Below the pieces are notes generated by a model. The model saw only the letters and a list, made by a program, of their open reading frames with translations. It was not told where the DNA came from and did not search any database. A stretch of 64,000 nt of DNA from an uncultured Paracoccaceae bacterium (GTDB lineage Bacteria > Pseudomonadota > Alphaproteobacteria > Rhodobacterales > Rhodobacteraceae), in assembly GCA_938002605.1 (NCBI GenBank), contig CALLAF010000004.1, positions 124,001 through 188,000 on the forward strand, written 5' to 3'. Positions within the stretch are counted from its first letter, which is position 1, and each line of letters opens with the position of its first letter. The position numbers were made by a program, and so were the translations under genes. Below, in pieces: positions 29,968-39,225 of the stretch.

Positions 29968-30777
29968 ATGAAATTTCTTCGTAATCTCATTGGCAAGAAA
30001 CGGCGCGATGACACCTCCCGTCGCCCCGCTGGCGCTGATCCGCTTGAGCAATCGTACCAAGACACCGTTGGATCCATCGGCGCAGAGGAAGCCGCTGAAC
30101 CAGCGGTGACAGATATCCTATCTTCGGTGAATACCAAGGTTGCAGCGCCGAAAGCCGAAGCTACAAATATCTGGGATGTTGAAGACGATAGCACGTCAAG
30201 CGCACTCCCCGAAACGGCCCCTGATTTGCCTACACCTGCGCCAGCCGAAGCATCCGCCGCCGCGTCGCGCTCACCAGCGCGCGCCCGCCGGACCAAAACG
30301 CGCTTGATTGGCTTCGAAAAATCAGACGGTGATGTAGTCGGCATTTTTGATGACGCGCCAACACCTGACGCGCCAAAGGCAGCCCCAGCGCTACGCGCGA
30401 AATTCCCAGTAGGTTGGGTTGTAATCGCTTCCGGCCCAGGTCGCGGCGAGTGTTTTTCACTTTCCGCTGGCATGTCCCAAATTGGGCGTGGCGAAGACCA
30501 AGCCGTGCAACTTGATTTCGGCGATAACTCTATTTCGCGTAGCAACCATGCTGCTATCGTATTTGATGAAGAAACCAGCGAGTTCGTTCTTGGACACGGT
30601 GGGAAGTCAAATATCGTTCGTCTGAACGACAAACCACTTATTAGTAACGAAACACTTACGTCGGGCGATGTTATTCGCTTGGGTGAGACTGTGCTTCGCT
30701 TTGTTGGCCTGTGTGACAAGACATTCAACTGGACCGACGGCGCATCTGGGGAGGATGAAGATGTGGCGATCGCCTGA
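29968..30777 (+). CDS. FHA domain protein with low-complexity N-terminus
   Basis: IGRGEDQAVQLDFGDNSISRSNHAAIVFDEE...NIVRLNDKPLISNETLTSGDVIRLGETVLRFV. Confidence 0.88.
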   Translation: MKFLRNLIGKKRRDDTSRRPAGADPLEQSYQDTVGSIGAEEAAEPAVTDILSSVNTKVAAPKAEATNIWDVEDDSTSSALPETAPDLPTPAPAEASAAASRSPARARRTKTRLIGFEKSDGDVVGIFDDAPTPDAPKAAPALRAKFPVGWVVIASGPGRGECFSLSAGMSQIGRGEDQAVQLDFGDNSISRSNHAAIVFDEETSEFVLGHGGKSNIVRLNDKPLISNETLTSGDVIRLGETVLRFVGLCDKTFNWTDGASGEDEDVAIA

Positions 30778-31849
30778 ACCACGCTTTGACGTCGCATCTG
30801 CGATTGTCCAAGGCGGCCGTGATTACCAAGAAGACGCAATTGTGAGTGACTTCCCATTCGGGGCGGACACTGGCGTTGTTGTTCTTGCTGATGGTATGGG
30901 CGGCCACGCTGCTGGTGACGTCGCCAGTAAAATCGTAGTGACCGAAGTTTATAGTGAGCTTAAGTTTCAAAGCGCAAATTTCACCGATTTCGAAAGTGAA
31001 ATCCCGCAATATTTGACCTCTGCCGCAGTAAACGCAAACAATGTTGTGCGCGATCACGTGAAAGCGAACCCAGACACTCGCGGTATGGGTGCGACGCTCG
31101 TGTCTTTGGTTCTGATCGAAAACCGGATGTTCTGGATGTCGATCGGGGACTCGCCACTTTATCACATGCGTGCGGGCAAGATGAAGCAGTTGAACGAAGA
31201 CCATTCGATGGCGCCACAGATTGATTTCATGGTGCAATCGGGTCTTTTGGATGCGGAAGCTGGCAAAAACCACCCGGATCGCAACTGCTTGACCTCGGTC
31301 ATCCTTGGCGACCGTGTCGCAAAGTCTGACTGCCCTAAGAAGCCGTTCGAACTGCAGGTTGGGGATATTGTTGTCGTCTCAAGCGATGGGCTCCAGTATC
31401 TAGAAGAGCCGCATATTCAGAAGATTTTGCACCGCTATCGCCGCCGTAAAAGCGCCGAGATCGCTGGCTATCTTTTGGAAGCTATCGAAAATCTGGCTGA
31501 TCCTGATCAGGACAATGTGTCATTTGCGGTTATCAAGCTGAACCACAACAAACCGGTCATCCGCGCGATCCGTGCGAAACCAGTTGGTCACATTGAAACC
31601 CACGCGTCCTCTATTACCCGCGTTGTTACCGAAGCGCCAAAGGCAGATCCGGAAAATGCGGAACCTCCAGCAGAGGATGTCGCGGCTGAGACCACAGCGG
31701 ACGCTGCGCCAGTAGAGGCACCGACAGAGCCTAAAGACGCGAAACCCGTCATCAAAGAGGTAAAGCCAATCGCTAAACTTGATGATACTAGCACACAGGA
31801 GGTTGAAGAGGCTGCGCCTCAGGCTAAACTAGCCGCCGGAGGCAAATAA
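30761..31849 (+). CDS. PP2C-family Ser/Thr phosphatase with low-complexity C-terminal tail
   Basis: GGRDYQEDAIVSDFPFGADTGVVVLADGMGGHAAGDVAS...RGMGATLVSLVL...ISIGDSPLYHMRAG-type PP2C motifs; ATG at 30761 overlaps the FHA gene end. Confidence 0.9.
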   Translation: MWRSPEPRFDVASAIVQGGRDYQEDAIVSDFPFGADTGVVVLADGMGGHAAGDVASKIVVTEVYSELKFQSANFTDFESEIPQYLTSAAVNANNVVRDHVKANPDTRGMGATLVSLVLIENRMFWMSIGDSPLYHMRAGKMKQLNEDHSMAPQIDFMVQSGLLDAEAGKNHPDRNCLTSVILGDRVAKSDCPKKPFELQVGDIVVVSSDGLQYLEEPHIQKILHRYRRRKSAEIAGYLLEAIENLADPDQDNVSFAVIKLNHNKPVIRAIRAKPVGHIETHASSITRVVTEAPKADPENAEPPAEDVAAETTADAAPVEAPTEPKDAKPVIKEVKPIAKLDDTSTQEVEEAAPQAKLAAGGK

Positions 31850-33180
31850 TGTCGAATCAATCTCTCGCGATACGCGTACACGAAGAATTAAAGCAGGCCG
31901 TCGCAAGCGGCCTGCTACCTGAAGCCGCCCATAAGCGCGCAATGCAGCTTGCTGGCCGCCTTGACCAACCCGTGCGAATCGCGCTTTTGGGTATGGAAGG
32001 CGCTGGAAAGTCGCGGATACTCAACCTGCTGGTGGGCAGCAAGGTCATTCCCGAAAGCGTCAATTTGCCCACCGTTCAGCTGACGCATGGCGACACGACC
32101 CAAGCGATTTGCACCTTGGATGACGGCACCAAAAAGACGCTCGACCATTTTGGTGAAAAGACGACGTTTGAAACGGTCGATATTCTAAAAATTATCGCCG
32201 TGAAGCCAACCTTTGTTGAGCTACGCATCCCACTGCCCGCGCTCAAGAAGATTTCGGTTCTAGATGTCGCTTCAACCAATGAACCAGAAGCGCTCAGTGC
32301 CGCCTGTCAGTGGGCTGCTAAGCGTTGTGAAGTCGCCATGTGGTGCACAAAGGGCTATGTGCCCGCAGAGCAGGCGATCTGGGCGCAAATGCCTGATTTG
32401 ATCAAAGACCACGCATTTTTGATGCTCACCCATGCGGATCAAATTGCCGCAGCTGGCAAGTTGGATATTGCAATCGCTGCCGTGCGCAAAGCCGCTGGCG
32501 ATGAATTTAACCACGTGCTGCCCATTGCTACGCTTGATGCGCTTGCCTCGCGCGGGGCCGATGGGGCTGTCGACAAAGAAAAAATGCGCAGTAGCGGCGG
32601 AACGGCGCTTATTGGTGCGGTACTTAAGCAGGTCGACCAAGGGCGCCAGGCTTTCGTCGATCTAGGCGACATTTTGTTGCACCAAAACGCCGAGGCGCTC
32701 GCAGGGAATGAAAAAGTCGTTCTAAGTCAAGAGGATGAAGACGGTGCACCAACAGATTTGGGCACAAATCACACTGTTGAGCTCTCAGTCGTACATAGCG
32801 CAACTGTTTCCTCAGGGGAAACAAAAGAATCGGCCACTGTTGTAAGACTTCAGCCAGAAACGCGTAGCGCCTATGAAACTGCGTTAACCTATATCGCTGA
32901 ACAAAGCCAAGCGATATCTCAGGTCATGGCAAATGCAGACGATGGCACGCCCGCCGAAATCATCGCGCGCGCTTCTGAGAACGTGCAGTGGATTTGCGAT
33001 TATCTGAATGAAAATGGTAACGATTCTGACCAATCACTCCTACGTGCACGGGATACGGCGTTTGATGCCGCAGACCTTGTGCAACTCATGCAGATGGAAA
33101 AAAATGACGGTGCCGCAGTCGAAGCGCTAAGCCTATTGTTGCAAATCAAGCACGAGTTACAGGCCGATTTAGCCGCATAA
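31849..33180 (+). CDS. Dynamin-like P-loop GTPase (paralog A, degenerate G3)
   Basis: G1 GMEGAGKS, G3 position DVAS (not DxxG), G4-like THAD; TAATG coupling to the PP2C gene. Confidence 0.75.
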   Translation: MSNQSLAIRVHEELKQAVASGLLPEAAHKRAMQLAGRLDQPVRIALLGMEGAGKSRILNLLVGSKVIPESVNLPTVQLTHGDTTQAICTLDDGTKKTLDHFGEKTTFETVDILKIIAVKPTFVELRIPLPALKKISVLDVASTNEPEALSAACQWAAKRCEVAMWCTKGYVPAEQAIWAQMPDLIKDHAFLMLTHADQIAAAGKLDIAIAAVRKAAGDEFNHVLPIATLDALASRGADGAVDKEKMRSSGGTALIGAVLKQVDQGRQAFVDLGDILLHQNAEALAGNEKVVLSQEDEDGAPTDLGTNHTVELSVVHSATVSSGETKESATVVRLQPETRSAYETALTYIAEQSQAISQVMANADDGTPAEIIARASENVQWICDYLNENGNDSDQSLLRARDTAFDAADLVQLMQMEKNDGAAVEALSLLLQIKHELQADLAA

Positions 33181-33341
33181 CGCCGCGCAACACTTGTCAA
33201 AGCGTTAATATCAGTGCCTTATTCAGGCTGCGCTACTCTGTTTCCATTATCGCAATAAACCAGTGATAACCTCGTGATTTGGCGAAGAGGATATCTACTG
33301 ATATGGGTGGTAGCCAAGACGACTATTGAGGACAAACGAGA

Positions 33342-35426
33342 ATGAAGATGGAAGAGCTGACAAAAGGGGATGGTTACAAAGTCCCGGCAGCGCACCACCC
33401 TTTCATGCGACTTGGGCTAGAAAAACTCGAAGAGTTTCATGACGAAATTGTTGACCTAGAGGCGACGCTGGCAGACGTCGTCAAACTGGGCGGACCTGAC
33501 GCTGAGAAAAAATCAACGCGTCTTATCAAACAGTTGCGCGCTTTTGAGCCTAGCATCACGATGATCGGGCAGATCAAATCCGGCAAAACATCGCTGGTGA
33601 ACGCCATGGTTGGCCGCCCCAATTTGCTGCCCGCTGACGTGAACCCGTGGACATCCGTTGTCACCTCTTTGCACCTAAATACGCCGCTCGCCAACGATGC
33701 GCCAACCGCGTCATTCCAGTTCTTTAGCCAGGGCGAATGGGACCATTTGGTCGAAAATGGGGGCCGAATCGGTGAGCTATCAAGCCGCGCCGGCGCAGAT
33801 GAAGAACTTGAAAAAGTGCGCGAACAAATCACCGAGATGCGCGATAAGACCAAAGCCCGCCTTGGACGGAAATTCGAATTGCTGCTTGGTCAGAAGCACA
33901 GCTATGCCGATCTGACCGATGATCTAGTCCAGCGCTACGTCTGCATGGGCGACGATTTCGAAGATATGGACGAAGAAGACCAGCAAGGCCGGTTCGCGGA
34001 CATCACGAAATCAGCGGATCTGTATCTTGAGGCGAAATCAATTCCGATGCCGCTGTGTGTCCGCGACACCCCCGGCGTGAACGATACATTTATGATGCGT
34101 GAACAAATCACCATCAACGCGCTGCGTGAAAGCCGGATTTGTGTTGTCGTACTGTCTGCGCATCAGGCGCTCAGCTCGATGGACATGGGGCTTATCCGCC
34201 TTATCGCAAACGTGAAGTCCCGCGAAGTGATCATTTTCGTGAACCGGATTGACGAATTGTCTAATCCCGCCGATCAGGTACCCGAAATTCGCGACAGCAT
34301 TTTGCAAACGCTCAAAGACAATAATGGCCCCGAAAATCCAGAGCTTATTTTTGGCAGTGCTTATTGGGCGAACATTGCTTTGGGCGAAACGCTTGATGAC
34401 ATCGTCGCCGAAAGCGCCGAAGCCATGTTCAACTGGGCCGAGGCTTCGCTGAGCGCGGAAACCGCTGGCATGGAGATCAACGAACTGGTTTGGCACCTGT
34501 CGGGTGTGCCCCAGTTATATCGCGCCCTGTCTGACCGTATTACCGAAGGGCCCGGTGCCGAAATTCTGGCCGCCTCGCGCAAACGGGCATTGAACCTTGT
34601 TGGCGGCGTGCGCGCCTCCTCGGCGATGGTTTCGATGCGCCTTGATGGCGACTCCTTTGATGTCATGCCGCATGATCAGCTCGTCGCGCATTTGGACAAG
34701 CTTGAAGCAGACAATCAAAAATTTCTCAGCGACCGGATGGACATTGTATTCCAGCAATTCTCATCCCGCATCGACCAGTCACACAAACGGTTCTTGGACC
34801 GCGCACTTGAATCGCTGCTTCAGCACCTTGAAAGCAAGGGCGAGCAAGAGGTTTGGCAATATAGCCCTGACGGGTTGCGGATGCTTTTGCGCACCAGCTA
34901 TCAAGTTATGCGCCGCAATGTGTCATCCACCTGCGATCAGGTTTTTGCAGCCGCCTCCGCTGATTTGGCTGAAACGTACCGTAATGCCTTTGGTGTTGCG
35001 GTAGATAACTTTTCGATCACGCCGCCAGCCGCGCCTGAAATTCCGGCCCCTGTGCAGCTAGGCCAGACCATCGCGCTGGATCTGCAGACGTCTTGGTGGA
35101 AAGGCTGGTGGAGCCGTCGTAAAGGGTATCGCGCCTTTGCCAGCGGATTTTATGACCTGATCGAAGCCGAAACAGCCCCGATTGTTGATGAACTCAAAGT
35201 CCGTCAAGCCGAAGAAATCCGTGATTTGGTAGAGGCCGAGTTACGAGATTTTCTTGCGGAACAACGTGGCTTCCTCACGGATATCAGCGAGAAATCGAAC
35301 CTGAACCAAGAAGACCTTAAAGAAATCTTTGGTATTACGGCGCAGCAAGAACGCGAAGAAATCTTCGATTACATTTTCGAAGAGTTGAGCGATAGCACCG
35401 CTGCAGTCGAAGGGGACGCGGAATGA
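33342..35426 (+). CDS. Dynamin family GTPase (large)
   Basis: G1 GQIKSGKTS, G3 DTPGVND, G4 NRID; long helical C-terminus with WWKGWWSRRKGYRAF segment. Confidence 0.85.
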   Translation: MKMEELTKGDGYKVPAAHHPFMRLGLEKLEEFHDEIVDLEATLADVVKLGGPDAEKKSTRLIKQLRAFEPSITMIGQIKSGKTSLVNAMVGRPNLLPADVNPWTSVVTSLHLNTPLANDAPTASFQFFSQGEWDHLVENGGRIGELSSRAGADEELEKVREQITEMRDKTKARLGRKFELLLGQKHSYADLTDDLVQRYVCMGDDFEDMDEEDQQGRFADITKSADLYLEAKSIPMPLCVRDTPGVNDTFMMREQITINALRESRICVVVLSAHQALSSMDMGLIRLIANVKSREVIIFVNRIDELSNPADQVPEIRDSILQTLKDNNGPENPELIFGSAYWANIALGETLDDIVAESAEAMFNWAEASLSAETAGMEINELVWHLSGVPQLYRALSDRITEGPGAEILAASRKRALNLVGGVRASSAMVSMRLDGDSFDVMPHDQLVAHLDKLEADNQKFLSDRMDIVFQQFSSRIDQSHKRFLDRALESLLQHLESKGEQEVWQYSPDGLRMLLRTSYQVMRRNVSSTCDQVFAAASADLAETYRNAFGVAVDNFSITPPAAPEIPAPVQLGQTIALDLQTSWWKGWWSRRKGYRAFASGFYDLIEAETAPIVDELKVRQAEEIRDLVEAELRDFLAEQRGFLTDISEKSNLNQEDLKEIFGITAQQEREEIFDYIFEELSDSTAAVEGDAE

Positions 35427-36286
35427 CTGATCAAGCAAAACGCAAACCACGCATTGCCCTGATGGGCGAATTTTCGGCAGGCAAAAGCACCCTGTCGAAC
35501 CTGTTGATGGGAGCGCGCCCCCTACCCGAAAAGGTAACGGCAACCCGGCTATCGCCAGTTTGGATGACCTATGGCGATGGCGCACCCTACCGTGTTGATG
35601 TGGATGGCAGCACTGAACCCGTGTCGCTTGATCATCTTGAAGGGATTCCCGTCGAGGAGACCAGATGCATTCGGCTGGAACTGGAATGTGATATTCTAGA
35701 GGCCTGTGATTTGATCGACTTTCCTGGCATTTCCGATCCGAACATGTCGTCTGACGTTTGGGAACGCATGTTGCCCGAGGTGGACGCTGTCATTTGGCTC
35801 ACGCATGCCACCCAGGCATGGCGGCAATCCGAAGCCTCTGTTTGGGACGCGATGCCCGAAGCGGTGCGCAAAAATTCTATCCTGCTGATTACGCGCTTTG
35901 ACAAATTGACGACAGAAAAAGACCGGCTGCGCGTGTTTAAGCGTGTGCGCCGCGAAACTGCGGGTCAATTTGCCGCAACATTCCCAATCTCGCTGCTGCA
36001 GGCGCTTGAAGCCGGTGAGAACTTTGATCTTTGGGATGCCAGCGGCGCCGGTCCATTTGTAGAGCATCTGATCCAAACGATCGATACACTCAGCAAGCTT
36101 GCCGCCCGCTCTGAACAGCCGCTTTATAACATTCCTGATGGAACGGCGGTTCCGGAACCAAAGGTTGCAGCAGTGATACCGCGCCGCGTTGATCGCCCGT
36201 TGAACAAGGATGCGCCCAAACGTGAACGCCCCAAGGCTCCGCCCGCAGGGGCTGGCCCGGCAGTACCGGGCGCTGCAACTTCTTAA
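35423..36286 (+). CDS. Dynamin-like GTPase (paralog B, short)
   Basis: G1 GEFSAGKST, G3 DFPGISD, G4 TRFD; ATGA overlap with the upstream GTPase gene. Confidence 0.82.
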   Translation: MTDQAKRKPRIALMGEFSAGKSTLSNLLMGARPLPEKVTATRLSPVWMTYGDGAPYRVDVDGSTEPVSLDHLEGIPVEETRCIRLELECDILEACDLIDFPGISDPNMSSDVWERMLPEVDAVIWLTHATQAWRQSEASVWDAMPEAVRKNSILLITRFDKLTTEKDRLRVFKRVRRETAGQFAATFPISLLQALEAGENFDLWDASGAGPFVEHLIQTIDTLSKLAARSEQPLYNIPDGTAVPEPKVAAVIPRRVDRPLNKDAPKRERPKAPPAGAGPAVPGAATS

Positions 36287-36375
36287 TAGGTTACCGTGTT
36301 TAGGATAGGCTTTCACACGGCGTGCATATGTCGTAGTCAGCTTGATAGAAACATAAATTCAACGGACCAGCATTC

Positions 36376-36738
36376 ATGGTTGTCGACGATCTAGACGCTC
36401 TGCAGGAAAAATTCGCGGTCTGTGACACAATCGCCTTTGCCGATTTGTCGACTCAGATGATCCTTGTGACAAATTCAGCAACGTCATTGCCGCGCGAAGG
36501 GTTAGACAACCTTTGCGCAGAAGCCGCCCTGACGATGGGGACTAAGCGGCGACAGTTTTTGGGAACAGAACCCAGTTCTAGCGCCGTTGTCGCAAGTCGC
36601 GGACAAGTCCGCCTGTTCTTGCGCGCCAAAGCTGAACCCAATGATATCTTGTGTTGTGTCAGCACCGACGAGCTGGATATCAACGCATTTTTAGCAGAAG
36701 CCCAGCCGCTTCTTGAAAAGCTGAGCACTGGCGGATGA
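36376..36738 (+). CDS. Small uncharacterised protein (roadblock/LC7-like fold suspected)
   Basis: MVVDDLDALQEKFAVCDTIAFADLSTQMILVTNSATSLPREGLDNLCAEAALTMG; position in kinase/GTPase cluster. Confidence 0.55.
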   Translation: MVVDDLDALQEKFAVCDTIAFADLSTQMILVTNSATSLPREGLDNLCAEAALTMGTKRRQFLGTEPSSSAVVASRGQVRLFLRAKAEPNDILCCVSTDELDINAFLAEAQPLLEKLSTGG

Positions 36739-36774
36739 TTATGCAAAACCTACTAACGAACAAAGGCTGCAACC

Positions 36775-37554
36775 GTGAGTGACACATCGACAATCACCAA
36801 CAAGTTGGCCGCGCTTTTATCCGACGATGATATCTATGTGGCAGGTGCCCGTGTCATCGCGCAAGGTGGTTCCCCTGCGCCTTTGGCCGCTGTCCTGAAC
36901 GAAATTGACGCGACCGTTTTGGAACGCACATTGGTGTTCAGCATCGATGATGTGAACGTCAGTATGATCGTTGCCGGCCGTCGTTTGCGTGGGTTTACAG
37001 ATGTTTCGGGAAATCTCCCTGAGGCGGCGAACGTCATCGGCAAAGTATTGTCTCGCGATGATTCAGAACCACTGCAGGCAGCAGGCGATCTGATGCTATT
37101 GCTTTGCGCCTCTGCTAACCGCGTGACGGTACGCAGCCTGCCAGCAACCCCATTTGGGACGAGTGCAGACGCAGGATTATCCGCCAGCGGGCTTGCGACC
37201 CTATGGCACATCAATCTTGACGACAAACCCGCCGCATTCATTGAACGGTACCTGTCTGCAAACGCTGCAGATTTAAGCGCATATATTTATGTATCAAATG
37301 GAGACGTGGTAAAGACCGTCGGCGATGTCGCCACGCTTGACGCACTCTGGAGCACGCAGGTCACCGAATTTCGCAAGCGCCACCGCGCCCTTCTTCCCAA
37401 ACAAGATGGCCCCCGTCTGACCTGCCTTGATGAACCCATGGGTGAAGGCAGCACAGTGGCAATCGCTATCGACGGCAACGATGTTGGCCTATTCAGCTAC
37501 AAACGCAGTCAAATGCCACGGCTTGTGTCGACTTGGGCTGCATCTCTGGGTTGA
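36775..37554 (+). CDS. Uncharacterised protein, last gene of kinase/GTPase cluster
   Basis: 259 aa ORF, co-directional, 36 bp after previous gene; no family recognised. Confidence 0.6.
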   Translation: MSDTSTITNKLAALLSDDDIYVAGARVIAQGGSPAPLAAVLNEIDATVLERTLVFSIDDVNVSMIVAGRRLRGFTDVSGNLPEAANVIGKVLSRDDSEPLQAAGDLMLLLCASANRVTVRSLPATPFGTSADAGLSASGLATLWHINLDDKPAAFIERYLSANAADLSAYIYVSNGDVVKTVGDVATLDALWSTQVTEFRKRHRALLPKQDGPRLTCLDEPMGEGSTVAIAIDGNDVGLFSYKRSQMPRLVSTWAASLG

Positions 37555-37929
37555 TTAATAGTTGGGCAATCAACCCAAAAAGCGCACATGTTCAACATCT
37601 GCCTTACGGCTAGGCACTTTTGAGAAGCCTATATCGATACACAGGCAGTACAAAATTCGCCCAATTTTCAGGCTGATGTAAAAATTTCGCCCAATATCCT
37701 ATCAGTCACCTAAAAAAGCAGCACGCGCTACCACAGCCCCGGAGACTCCAGCTGCATCACAGCATACTCACATGACGTCGGTAATAAGACATTAATCGTC
37801 GCACAGTGGGTCTTCCTGGCAGAAACCCCCACCGCGCGACTACAACAACACTGTTGTGGGTGCCGTGTAGCATTTGGCTTTTGCTATGTGAACGGCAGAC
37901 CACAATTACGAAACGGGGAATTTGTTTCG

Positions 37930-39216
37930 ATGACATATAAAAAGACACTTGGTGCCTCCGCTCTGGCTGCACTGCTGGCAAGCACATCCATTGCCGCTGC
38001 AGATTGTGACGAACCAATCAAAGTTGGCGTTCTACACTCACTGTCCGGCTCTATGGCTATTTCTGAAACCACGCTGAAAGATGCGATGTTGATGCTGATC
38101 GAACAGCAAAACGCTGCTGGCGGCCTGCTTGGTTGTGAAATCGAAGCTGTCGTCGTTGACCCAGCATCTGATTGGCCGCTGTTTGCTGAAAAAGCGCGCG
38201 AACTACTGACAGTATCAGAAGTCGACGTCATTTTCGGCAACTGGACATCAGTTTCACGTAAATCAGTCCTTCCAGTCATCGAAGAGCTGAACGGCCTGCT
38301 GTTCTACCCAGTACAATACGAAGGCGAAGAATCATCACGCAACGTGTTCTACACAGGTGCGGCGCCGAACCAGCAAGCGATCCCTGCGACAGACTACTTC
38401 CTTGAAGAGCTAGGCGTTGAAAAATTCGCACTGTTGGGCACCGACTATGTGTACCCACGAACAACCAACAACATTCTCGAAGCTTACCTGATCGACAACG
38501 GCATTGCCGAAGAAGATATCTTTGTGAACTACACACCATTCGGTCACTCTGACTGGGCAACAATCGTTGCAGACGTTGTCGCACTTGGCGAAGACGGCAA
38601 GCAGGTTGGCGTGATCTCGACCATTAACGGTGACGCAAACATCGGGTTCTACAAAGAACTGGCGGCTGCTGGCGTATCCGCTGACGACATCCCTGTTGTT
38701 GCATTCTCAGTTGGTGAAGAAGAACTATCTGGCTTGGACACATCCAACCTTGTTGGTCACTTGGCTGCTTGGAACTACTTCCAATCTGCTGAAGGCGAAG
38801 CAAACACTGACTTCATCGAAGCTTGGAAAGCATTTGCTGGTGAAGAGCGTGTGACAAACGACCCAATGGAAGCCCATTACATCGGTTTCAACATGTGGGT
38901 GAACGCTGTTGAGGCCGCAGGTACAACAGACGTGGATGCAGTGCGCGAAGCAATGTACGGCCAAGAATTCCCGAACTTGACTGGCGGTACTGCAGTGATG
39001 TTGCCAAACCACCACTTGGCAAAGCCAGTTCTGATTGGTGAAATCCAAGCTGACGGCCAGTTCGACATCATCAGCCAAACAACCGAAGTACCAGGCGATG
39101 CATGGACAGACTATCTGCCAGAATCAGCCGTGCTGAAGTCTGATTGGCAAGAACTGGGTTGCGGCATGTACAATGTCGAAACCGAAAGCTGCGTTCAGCT
39201 GACATCTAACTACTAA
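37930..39216 (+). CDS. urtA: Urea ABC transporter substrate-binding protein
   Basis: PIKVGVLHSLSGSMAISETTLKDAMLMLIEQQNAAGGLLG...FYPVQYEGEESSRNVFYTGAAPNQQ; followed by urtBCDE. Confidence 0.93.
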   Translation: MTYKKTLGASALAALLASTSIAAADCDEPIKVGVLHSLSGSMAISETTLKDAMLMLIEQQNAAGGLLGCEIEAVVVDPASDWPLFAEKARELLTVSEVDVIFGNWTSVSRKSVLPVIEELNGLLFYPVQYEGEESSRNVFYTGAAPNQQAIPATDYFLEELGVEKFALLGTDYVYPRTTNNILEAYLIDNGIAEEDIFVNYTPFGHSDWATIVADVVALGEDGKQVGVISTINGDANIGFYKELAAAGVSADDIPVVAFSVGEEELSGLDTSNLVGHLAAWNYFQSAEGEANTDFIEAWKAFAGEERVTNDPMEAHYIGFNMWVNAVEAAGTTDVDAVREAMYGQEFPNLTGGTAVMLPNHHLAKPVLIGEIQADGQFDIISQTTEVPGDAWTDYLPESAVLKSDWQELGCGMYNVETESCVQLTSNY

Positions 39217-39225
39217 TTCAATCTA

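Noticed and set aside
27763-37554. Kinase/FHA/PP2C cluster as a T6SS regulatory block
   Set aside because: No TssB/TssC, Hcp, VgrG, ClpV, TssJKLM or PAAR-like proteins recognised anywhere in the window; the neighbours are dynamin-like GTPases instead.
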